Source: Opitutia bacterium
Lineage (GTDB): Bacteria > Verrucomicrobiota > Verrucomicrobiia > Opitutales > UBA953
Assembly: GCA_947463395.1 (NCBI GenBank)
Contig: CANHRV010000011.1
Location: 1 to 16,988, forward strand
DNA length: 16,988 nt
Reading direction: 5' to 3'
Positions within the stretch are counted from its first letter, which is position 1. Each line of letters starts with the position of its first letter. This document shows, piece by piece, positions 8,771-14,093 of this stretch. The notes below the pieces were generated by a model. The model was not told the origin of the DNA. It searched no databases and saw only the letters and a program-made list of their open reading frames with translations. Position numbers and translations under genes: made by a program.

Positions 8771-10583
8771 CGGCAGTCAAATCTCCCAAGGAGCGTAGCA
8801 ATTCTTGAAGCCTCCGCAAGCCATCGATGAGTTGTTTCACTCTTTTTACTGTTTGGGGGTCTCGGGGCTTGCGATCGATTTGACCTGCAAGTCGGACTAA
8901 TTCTGAGCAACCCATCATACCCAGCATACCGCAAACCGCATGGGCCTGGAATCGAATGTCTTTGGGGTCATTATTATTCAATGCCGTTTGCAGTTTTTCG
9001 ATAAAGGATTGGGAGTATTTGAGAAAAACTCGACCCGCACACTTCAAGTCCTCGGCTTCCTGCTCATCGGCCAATTGCAGATTCTTCGTAAATTCGTCGA
9101 TTTCCTCGGTGGATTGATTCACTTGGCTGATGATTCTCATTTTTTCGACCAAATCGGCACTTCGTAGCGGTTTGACTAAGTAGGTATCGAAACCAGCCCT
9201 TTTGCTCTCTGTTCGTTGCCCTGGTTCAATCGTGCCTGTCAAGGCGACTAGCGGAACAGGTTTTCGCTTTAATCGTTTTTCCTCCTTGCGAATGAAGTTG
9301 GCCACCTCGATGCCTCCCATAAGGGGCATGTGTAAATCGAGAATCACTATGTCGAATTCTTTAGCACGCCAGAGTTCTAAAGCGGCTATTCCATCAACCG
9401 TAGCACTTACTTCATATCCAGCTCTTTTTAATTGGCGTGAAATCACTTCACGGTTCACCTCATTATCTTCAGCCATCAAAATTCGCAGCGGAAGCTCTAC
9501 TTTTTGAGGCAATATTTGTGGCGATGATTCACTCTGCGTCTTCTGATTTTCGAAGTGTTTGCGCAAGTTCTGCAGGTTAACGGGTTTGGGTACAACTCGG
9601 TAGCCTTGAAATGAATAATCGAAATCAGTCAGTAAAATGGTCGTAATGGAATCGAGTTTTGGTAATTGAGGGGAGGTGTCTTGGGGAATGTCGATAATGA
9701 GGTAGTCAAATTTCTCCTCTTGTATCAGATTTTCAGCTTCCAGGGGGCTATTGACGCCAATCACTTCGGCACCCCAGAGTTGCAGGCTTTGACTCAGCCA
9801 TGACTGCAGATGCGGACTGCCTCCTTGTAAAAGTACTCTCTTCTTTTTTAGCAGACTGGGGGCAGTGATCGAAGCTGAATCGATCATGGCACAATCCAAT
9901 TTGACCGTAAAACAGGTGCCTTTACCGACTTCGCTTTTCACTTGGACATCTCCACCCATCGCTTGGGCAAGAGCCTTTACTATGGTTAAGCCCAGCCCCG
10001 TCCCTCCGAATCGTTCCATGGTACTGGCCTCGGCTTGGACGAACGGTTGAAAAATGGAATCCAATCGCTCTTGAGGGATGCCGATACCCGTGTCCTGCAC
10101 TTTAATTTCAATAGGATAGCCCGAGGGAGATTTTTGTAAATTTAAGGAAGCGTGAATCAATCCCTCGGGAGTAAACTTCACCGCATTCTGTAGGAGGTTG
10201 TGCAGGATTCTTTTGAATTTTATTTTATCACCCAGGACTTGTTCAGGGGCATCAGCTGGGGTGAATCCGATAAGTTCGATTCCTTTCGATCGTGCTTTGG
10301 GATAATGCGACGAAAGCGTTTCATGGAATGCGCCGACTAAATCAAAAGACTCTTTTTTCAGTGGAAGAGGTGCTTGTTGGTATTGTGAAAATTCAAGAAC
10401 GTCTTTTACAAGTTCCGATAACTCTTCCGCACAGCTTTTGATTTTTTGTAAAACTTGATCAGAGCCCAGTGTTTCTTTTTCGATTATACCCATTTCACAT
10501 AAACCCAAAATCGCTTGCACAGGATTTTGAATTTCGTGAGCCAAGTTGGCTGCGATTAAGAAATCAGAATTTTCTTTCGACAT
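8757..10583 (-). CDS. Soluble hybrid histidine kinase (HisKA-HATPase-REC-REC-HPt)
   Basis: 608 residues, no membrane segment and no recognisable sensor domain. In order: HisKA dimerisation helix with phospho-acceptor His16 in AHEIQNP; HATPase with N box around Asn133, G1 DTGIGI (164-169) and G2 GGTGLGL (193-199); a degenerate receiver (about 248-340) that keeps a possible Asp298 and Lys333 but lacks the N-terminal acidic pair; a canonical receiver (367-485) with Glu372/Asp373, Asp416 in LDLHMP, Thr449 and Lys471; and an HPt domain with His548. This is the layout of a multistep phosphorelay; no response regulator with an output domain lies nearby. ATG 10583 is the only start in this frame: an in-frame TGA lies 33 bases upstream. 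It overlaps clpS and sits 4 bases after a small leader ORF. Confidence 0.95.
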   Translation of the reverse strand: MSKENSDFLIAANLAHEIQNPVQAILGLCEMGIIEKETLGSDQVLQKIKSCAEELSELVKDVLEFSQYQQAPLPLKKESFDLVGAFHETLSSHYPKARSKGIELIGFTPADAPEQVLGDKIKFKRILHNLLQNAVKFTPEGLIHASLNLQKSPSGYPIEIKVQDTGIGIPQERLDSIFQPFVQAEASTMERFGGTGLGLTIVKALAQAMGGDVQVKSEVGKGTCFTVKLDCAMIDSASITAPSLLKKKRVLLQGGSPHLQSWLSQSLQLWGAEVIGVNSPLEAENLIQEEKFDYLIIDIPQDTSPQLPKLDSITTILLTDFDYSFQGYRVVPKPVNLQNLRKHFENQKTQSESSPQILPQKVELPLRILMAEDNEVNREVISRQLKRAGYEVSATVDGIAALELWRAKEFDIVILDLHMPLMGGIEVANFIRKEEKRLKRKPVPLVALTGTIEPGQRTESKRAGFDTYLVKPLRSADLVEKMRIISQVNQSTEEIDEFTKNLQLADEQEAEDLKCAGRVFLKYSQSFIEKLQTALNNNDPKDIRFQAHAVCGMLGMMGCSELVRLAGQIDRKPRDPQTVKRVKQLIDGLRRLQELLRSLGDLTADGQT

Positions 10584-10587
10584 ATTT

Positions 10588-10680
10588 TTATAAAAAAGAG
10601 TTAGATTTTTGGCTCATTAAATCATTTTCATCCTCAGCAAATGCTTGAGAGCTGAAATAGACTGTACTGAGTTCCGCCAT
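10588..10680 (-). CDS. Possible 30-residue leader ORF ahead of the histidine kinase
   Basis: ATG at 10680 opens a 30-codon frame beginning MAELSTVYFSSQAF and ending TCT TTT TTA TAA, with the stop at 10590-10588, only 4 bases before the kinase ATG. An AAAGGAG sequence (10691-10697) lies 10 bases upstream, the best Shine-Dalgarno in the window. The peptide is acidic with no membrane or arrest motif that I recognise. It could be a leader that couples translation to the kinase, or the true N-terminus of the kinase separated by a frame change: loss of one T from the T6 run (10592-10597) would join the two frames. It may also be chance. Confidence 0.4.
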   Translation of the reverse strand: MAELSTVYFSSQAFAEDENDLMSQKSNSFL

Positions 10681-10812
10681 AGCAGAGCCTCTCCTTTAAG
10701 TAGTGAATCGTTTTTTGGATACAAAAATCTTACTGAGGTATTTCCTTTATTGAACTTCTCTAATAATAAATGTTCACTTTTAGGCGAATGGGGTTAGATT
10801 CTCATCAAGTCC
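10681..10812. promoter_or_regulatory. Divergent intergenic region
   Basis: This AT-rich stretch lies between the leader ORF/kinase (minus) and the channel-like gene (plus) and should hold promoters for both. On the plus strand TTGAAC (10750-10755) is a possible -35, but no good -10 stands at the right distance. On the minus strand TTGTAT with ACTTAA 17 bases on is equally weak. I can only say that promoters are expected here. Confidence 0.35.
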
Positions 10813-11166
10813 ATGCATTTTGAGCACCATCGTCAGCCTCTCGCCTCGCGCGAAAAGTTTCTCCGTCGCCTTGGGCGATTCGCTCTTTATGCTTTGGCCT
10901 TTTTAGCCTTTTCGCTTTTGATTGGAGTGGTTGGTTATCACTGGATTGCGGGGCTTCCCTGGATTGATGCCTTACTTGATGCCTGCATGATTTTGGCAGG
11001 CATGGGTCCGGTTTCGACTTTGACGACAGATAAGGCGAAACTCTTTGCCTCCTTTTATGCCGTTTTCAGTGGAGTCGCCTTTTTGACAACCTTTTCGATT
11101 TTAGTCGCCCCCGTCTTGCACCGTATCCTTCACCGCTTGCATTTGGGCGATGGTGCGGATCGGTGA
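10813..11166 (+). CDS. Small two-helix membrane protein resembling a potassium channel pore module
   Basis: 117 residues: a basic cytoplasmic start, a hydrophobic helix (about 23-46), a short amphipathic loop-helix (about 50-63), a second helix (about 77-100) and a His/Arg-rich end (HRILHRLH). This order (helix, pore-like helix, loop, helix) and phrases such as KLFASFYAVFSGVAFL resemble the two-helix ion-channel pore fold (Ion_trans_2), where family members have a filter such as TVGYGD. Here the corresponding loop reads LAGMGPV, so the two glycines are kept but the Tyr and acidic residue are not. I infer a channel-like protein of unknown selectivity, or one that has lost conductance. ATG 10813 has no Shine-Dalgarno. 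No operon partner; it converges on the tRNA gene. Confidence 0.75.
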   Translation: MHFEHHRQPLASREKFLRRLGRFALYALAFLAFSLLIGVVGYHWIAGLPWIDALLDACMILAGMGPVSTLTTDKAKLFASFYAVFSGVAFLTTFSILVAPVLHRILHRLHLGDGADR

Positions 11167-11183
11167 TTAAATAAATAAAGGGG

Positions 11184-11265
11184 TGCTCAGGAAGGGACTT
11201 GAACCCTTACGCTTTAGGGGCACTAGAACCTGAATCTAGCGTGTCTGCCATTCCACCACCTGAGC
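11184..11265 (-). tRNA. tRNA-Leu (anticodon CAG)
   Basis: An 82-base cloverleaf: acceptor GCTCAGG pairs with CCTGAGC, followed by discriminator A; the anticodon stem CTAGA/TCTAG encloses loop TTCAGGT with CAG at positions 34-36; the T arm AAGGG/CCCTT encloses TTCAAGT. The long variable arm of 14 bases is that of a class II leucine tRNA. CCA is not encoded, since CCC follows the discriminator. It reads codon CUG. The T-rich sequence after the 3' end (CTTTATTTATTT) may help termination. Confidence 0.97.
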
Positions 11266-11282
11266 TTTCACTGACGAACGTT

Positions 11283-11312
11283 TGAGCAAAGAGGGTGAGG
11301 TGAGAGTGTCAA
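11283..11312 (-). promoter_or_regulatory. Possible promoter of tRNA-Leu
   Basis: A perfect -35 hexamer TTGACA is read on the minus strand at 11312-11307, between the GNAT gene and the tRNA. The -10 at 17-18 bases is poor (TTGCTC or TGCTCA). The distance to the tRNA 5' end (about 20 bases from the -10) is suitable. Supported by position and the -35 only. Confidence 0.35.
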
Positions 11313-11314
11313 GG

Positions 11315-11815
11315 TTAGGGCTTGTGAAGAGACTTGAGCAAATAGACGCAGTCGAGATCTTGTCCAAATTTCTGACCGACTCCGCGTAATACCCCAGCTT
11401 GTTTAAAGCCCACACTTTCATGAAGTTTAATGCTCGCCGTCTGTTCTCCAGAGATTCGAGCAATCACTGCCAGATGTCCTAATGCCTCAGCTCGTTTGAG
11501 CAGGGCTTCAAGGAGTTGTTTTCCGTAGCCCTTTCGATGGTGAAGGTGACTGATGAAAATCGAGTCTTCGACGGTTTTTGACCAGCCTTCGCGGCTGTTG
11601 TAAAGGGAAAGCGATCCCCAGCCGATAACCTTACCCTCTAATTCTATGACAAAAACAGGGTGGCAAGATTTTCGGTTTCTGAACCATTTTTTGCGTCCTT
11701 CCAAGGTTTCTTCGGTTAAATGCCAAGTGCAGGTGCTTTTCCTAACATAGAAATTGTAAATGCCGTTGATGGCATCGGCATCGGCCTCGGTGGCTAGGCG
11801 GATACGGGTATCCAT
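11315..11815 (-). CDS. GNAT family N-acetyltransferase, phosphinothricin acetyltransferase-like
   Basis: A cytoplasmic acetyl-CoA-dependent N-acetyltransferase of the PAT-like subgroup, whose members acetylate amino acids or analogues such as methionine sulfoximine; the substrate here is not known. Visible family features are IYNFYVRKSTCTWHL (19-33), HPVFVIELEGKVIGWGSL (52-69), the acetyl-CoA loop HHRKGYG (92-98), and the C-terminal SIKLHESVGFKQAG and GQKFGQDLD. I place the start at ATG 11815 (166 residues), where the usual family opening (IRLATEADADAI) follows within four residues. A GTG at 11836 is in frame and would add seven residues; neither start has a Shine-Dalgarno. It stands alone, divergent from rpmJ and followed by tRNA-Leu. 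Confidence 0.92.
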   Translation of the reverse strand: MDTRIRLATEADADAINGIYNFYVRKSTCTWHLTEETLEGRKKWFRNRKSCHPVFVIELEGKVIGWGSLSLYNSREGWSKTVEDSIFISHLHHRKGYGKQLLEALLKRAEALGHLAVIARISGEQTASIKLHESVGFKQAGVLRGVGQKFGQDLDCVYLLKSLHKP

Positions 11816-11869
11816 GGCGGGGGTAAAATTAGACACGGCTTTTACTTAGGACAAGAATAGGAAATCCCG

Positions 11870-11912
11870 TTGACAGTTAAGGCAGAGAGGCCTTTGTTGG
11901 CCGACCTGCCTT
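11870..11912 (+). promoter_or_regulatory. Promoter-like sequence and hairpin ahead of rpmJ-rpmE2
   Basis: A perfect TTGACA (11870-11875) is followed after 17 bases by TTTGTT (11893-11898), a weak -10. Overlapping it is a stem with outer arms AAGGCAG (11879-11885) and CTGCCTT (11906-11912) and an inner GGCC/GGCC, followed by TTTATTT. It could be an operator spanning the -10, or, if transcription starts further upstream, a leader hairpin or attenuator. The symmetry is visible; the role is inferred. Confidence 0.4.
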
Positions 11913-11930
11913 TATTTACGGCCTAAGACC

Positions 11931-12056
11931 ATGAAAGTTTCATCCTCACTCAAATCGCTCAAGAAGCGTCATCCCAATTGCCAAGTCGTTCGTCGCAAAG
12001 GTCGCGTCTACGTGATCAACAAGACACACCCACGCTACAAGGCACGCCAAGGTTAA
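11931..12056 (+). CDS. rpmJ: 50S ribosomal protein L36, zinc-free type
   Basis: A 41-residue basic protein, starting MKVSSSLKSLKKRH and ending THPRYKARQG, matching ribosomal protein L36 across its length. Only one of the family's zinc-ligand cysteines (C17, in NCQVVRRKGR) is present, so this is the zinc-independent form also known from E. coli YkgO. It binds 23S rRNA in the large subunit. The ATG at 11931 follows a sequence without a Shine-Dalgarno. rpmE2 begins 22 bases downstream on the same strand, so the two are one transcript ending at the terminator at 12344. Confidence 0.96.
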   Translation: MKVSSSLKSLKKRHPNCQVVRRKGRVYVINKTHPRYKARQG

Positions 12057-12078
12057 TCCCTCAAAAACCCCTGTTTTT

Positions 12079-12321
12079 ATGAAGAAAGAAGGTCATCCTG
12101 AATACCATCCTGTGGTCTTTGTTGATGTGTCAACGGGCCGTGAATTCCCCACCCGTTCTACCATGAAGTCCAAGGAAACGAAGACCATTGGTGGTGTTGA
12201 GCATTTTGTCATTCGCCGTGAAGTCACCATGGACTCCCATCCAGCTTACACTGGTGAGAAGCGTTTCGTCGACTCCGCGGGTCGAGTTGAGAAGTTTAAT
12301 ACCAAGTTCCGCCGGAAATAA
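12079..12321 (+). CDS. rpmE2: 50S ribosomal protein L31 type B
   Basis: An 80-residue protein with the type B L31 pattern: HPEYHPVVFVDVSTG near the start, FPTRSTM, a central basic region, SHPAYTGEKRFVD and the closing RVEKFNTKFRRK. It has no cysteine at all, so the zinc-binding CxxC of type A L31 is absent. L31 sits at the bridge between ribosomal subunits. In bacteria that have both types, type B is induced under zinc limitation by Zur. I see no Zur-box-like palindrome upstream, and many Verrucomicrobiota may have only this type, so no zinc response should be assumed. The ATG lacks a Shine-Dalgarno; coupling to rpmJ is possible. Confidence 0.96.
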   Translation: MKKEGHPEYHPVVFVDVSTGREFPTRSTMKSKETKTIGGVEHFVIRREVTMDSHPAYTGEKRFVDSAGRVEKFNTKFRRK

Positions 12322-12343
12322 CTCCTCGGCTTAATTGGATTCT

Positions 12344-12374
12344 AAACCCGCTAGGCAACTTAGCGGGTTTTTTG
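12344..12374 (+). terminator. Rho-independent terminator of rpmJ-rpmE2
   Basis: AAACCCGCTA (12344-12353) and TAGCGGGTTT (12361-12370) form a 10-pair stem around a 7-base loop, followed by an uninterrupted T run. It starts 22 bases beyond the rpmE2 stop. Confidence 0.93.
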
Positions 12375-12664
12375 TTTCATCAGTAATTAGTGGCTTGGAC
12401 TGATGGTTCGTCAGAGTTCTTTGGCTTTAAAAAGGGAAAAAAGAGCGATTTTTTATTTAATTTTTAAAATGTTAATGAAATAGAACTTTGTTGTGATCAA
12501 ACACATCAAAAAACCCTATTTTAATGGGGCTTTAATGATATTTATGGTTTATTAACAGAGGGTGTTAACAGAGTGTTTATAACGTTCAATAAAGCCCTTA
12601 AATGCTTAAAAATGGCACTTTGTGCTTGATTTTGAAACCTTACTGTAACAATACTGCCCTCGCT
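12375..12664. other. AT-rich non-coding region ahead of the beta-barrel gene
   Basis: About 290 bases (343 counted from the rpmE2 stop) with no convincing gene. It must hold the promoter of the beta-barrel gene, but I find no clear -35/-10 pair; TTAACA (12565-12570) with AATAAA after 17 bases is one weak option. It contains two TTAACAGAG copies 13 bases apart (12552-12560, 12565-12573) and an 8-base inverted repeat GGGCTTTA (12527-12534) / TAAAGCCC (12590-12597) that would enclose them in a loop. A long structured 5' leader or a small RNA is possible but not shown. Confidence 0.5.
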
Positions 12665-13180
12665 ATGAAGCATATCCTCCCTATCCTAACCGTAACGACC
12701 CTCAGCGCTGCTGCTTTCGCTCAAACGGCTGCTGCCGCCCCTGCTGGTCTTTCCTACAATCGCGTAGGTTTGAACTACCAAACCAATGGTAGCGAGAACC
12801 CTACCTCCATCAGCGCCTCTGCTTTCATTGGTTCTTCCAATGTTCTCGTTTCTGGCACTGCTGACCTCACCGCTGCTGGTGACGACTCCGTCTCCCTTGG
12901 CTACGTTTTTAAGAACGTTGCTGCTGGCATTGACGCTACCGTGTCCATCGGTTCCAACGACACCTACGGAATCAACCTCCGTCGTGCCCTCAACGAAATC
13001 GTTTCAGGTCTCGAAGTAGCCGTTGGTTACAACCGTACCATTGGTACCAATTATGATTCCCAATGGGTTTACGAGCTCTCGTACAACTTCAATAAGCAGT
13101 ACTCTATCGCTTACAGCGTGACCGATCCTAACGGCACTGCTCAAAGCGTTAACCAAGTTAGCCTCCGCTATAACTTCTAA
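12665..13180 (+). CDS. Small outer-membrane beta-barrel protein
   Basis: 171 residues. I choose ATG 12665 over the in-frame ATG at 12602 because it opens a textbook signal peptide (MKHILPILTVTTLSAAAFAQ, cleavage near residue 19-20), which the longer start would bury behind 21 uncharacteristic residues. The mature ~150 residues alternate polar and hydrophobic residues with many Gly, Asn, Ser and Thr and end in the aromatic LRYNF, as expected of an outer-membrane barrel of roughly eight strands. Codon use is strongly selective (GCT, GGT, CTC, ATC, AAC, CGT), unlike its neighbours, and suggests high expression. No family name can be given. It is monocistronic, with a strong terminator. Its function, as pore or structural protein, is unknown. 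Confidence 0.85.
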   Translation: MKHILPILTVTTLSAAAFAQTAAAAPAGLSYNRVGLNYQTNGSENPTSISASAFIGSSNVLVSGTADLTAAGDDSVSLGYVFKNVAAGIDATVSIGSNDTYGINLRRALNEIVSGLEVAVGYNRTIGTNYDSQWVYELSYNFNKQYSIAYSVTDPNGTAQSVNQVSLRYNF

Positions 13181-13192
13181 TCTTCGGATTAG
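13177..13192 (+). other. UUCG-tetraloop hairpin over the stop codon
   Basis: CTAATC (13177-13182), TTCG, GATTAG (13187-13192) form a 6-pair stem closed by the very stable C(UUCG)G tetraloop. The stop codon TAA lies inside the left arm. It may protect the 3' end of a highly expressed mRNA; the role is inferred. Confidence 0.5.
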
Positions 13193-13203
13193 TGCTTAAC
13201 ATT

Positions 13204-13230
13204 AAGGGCTCCGGAAACGGAGCCCTTTTT
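13204..13230 (+). terminator. Terminator of the beta-barrel gene
   Basis: AAGGGCTCCG (13204-13213) pairs perfectly with CGGAGCCCTT (13218-13227) around a GAAA tetraloop, with a T run to 13230. The convergent transglutaminase gene stops at 13233, so on the minus strand the same hairpin follows immediately and may terminate that transcript too, although its U tract there is short. Confidence 0.93.
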
Positions 13231-13232
13231 GT

Positions 13233-14075
13233 TTATTTCGCTTCAACGTGTACGGTGACCCTCATTTCTCTGTCTCCGGTGCCCCAATAACTACCTCGAA
13301 TGGGCGTGGCATCGCGATAATCTCTACCGAGAGCAGAGGCCACATAGGATTCATTCACGATGCGTTTATTGGTCGGATCTAAGCCTAACCATCCATACCC
13401 AGGTATCCATACCTCGCACCAAGCATGAGAGGCGTGGCTACCTAGGACTTCGCCTCGCTTGGGGTCGTAAACATAACCACAGATGTAACGGGCTGGGATA
13501 CCTAGGGACCGGCACATCGCGAGTAAGAGATGGGCAAAGTCTTGGCACACTCCTTGCGGGTTTTTGAAAAACTGTTCGGTGGTGGTGTTTACGTTGGTCA
13601 CCCCAGGGACGTATTGGCAGATTTTATGAACCGTCTCCATTAAGGACATCACTACGCCAAAGACTTCTTTTTTATCGCCTCGTGCATCGACGGCGGTTCG
13701 CCAAATTTGAGGCGTAATCTGAATCGGCCCATCTGATTGGAGATACGGCTGAAAGCTCTCCGTGACCTCAGGTAGAGATAAAGCACTAATCGGACTGTCG
13801 GCGGGAATGGCCTTTAGGGGGGTGGGCTTGGTTTCCACCATGCTAGACACATCGATAATGAGTTCTTTGTGAGATTCTTCGACCTCGAAAAAGGAAACGG
13901 TATTACGATGCAAATCATGGTACCTGCGCATTTTTACAACGGGTAGTACCCGAACGAGATGCAGAATCGTTCGCTGTCGTTGATTATCGAGCGGGGTAAC
14001 TCGTAGTTCGTTGTTATTGTTTCGAACGGGTAGGGCGTAGCGATATTCGGTGCGGTGAAGAATGCGTAGCTTCAT
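13233..14075 (-). CDS. Transglutaminase-like cysteine peptidase family protein
   Basis: 280 residues: an N-terminal bacterial transglutaminase-like beta domain (opening MKLRILHRTEYRYALPV) and a transglutaminase/papain-fold core with the triad Cys177 (QGVCQDFAHLLLAMCRSLGIP), His217 (SHASHAWCEVW) and Asp233 (GLDPTN), all present. Family members act on amide bonds, as peptidases, amidases or cross-linking enzymes. Third gene of the ATP-grasp/alpha-E operon, 18 bases after the alpha-E stop. In many bacteria these three are neighbours, and the ATP-grasp is predicted to make an amide-linked peptide that this protein would cleave or transfer. No signal peptide, so it is probably cytoplasmic. The catalytic residues are clear, the substrate unknown. 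Confidence 0.94.
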   Translation of the reverse strand: MKLRILHRTEYRYALPVRNNNNELRVTPLDNQRQRTILHLVRVLPVVKMRRYHDLHRNTVSFFEVEESHKELIIDVSSMVETKPTPLKAIPADSPISALSLPEVTESFQPYLQSDGPIQITPQIWRTAVDARGDKKEVFGVVMSLMETVHKICQYVPGVTNVNTTTEQFFKNPQGVCQDFAHLLLAMCRSLGIPARYICGYVYDPKRGEVLGSHASHAWCEVWIPGYGWLGLDPTNKRIVNESYVASALGRDYRDATPIRGSYWGTGDREMRVTVHVEAK

Positions 14076-14093
14076 AGCGTCGAATGCAAATAA

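Noticed and set aside
12489..12508. CRP-like site TGTGATCAAACACATC in the AT-rich region
   Set aside because: Only the TGTGA half matches; the second half is not TCACA, and the symmetry is limited to the TGATCA core.
12602..12664. Upstream in-frame ATG giving a 192-residue version of the beta-barrel protein
   Set aside because: The added 21 residues would hide a clear signal peptide that starts at 12665.
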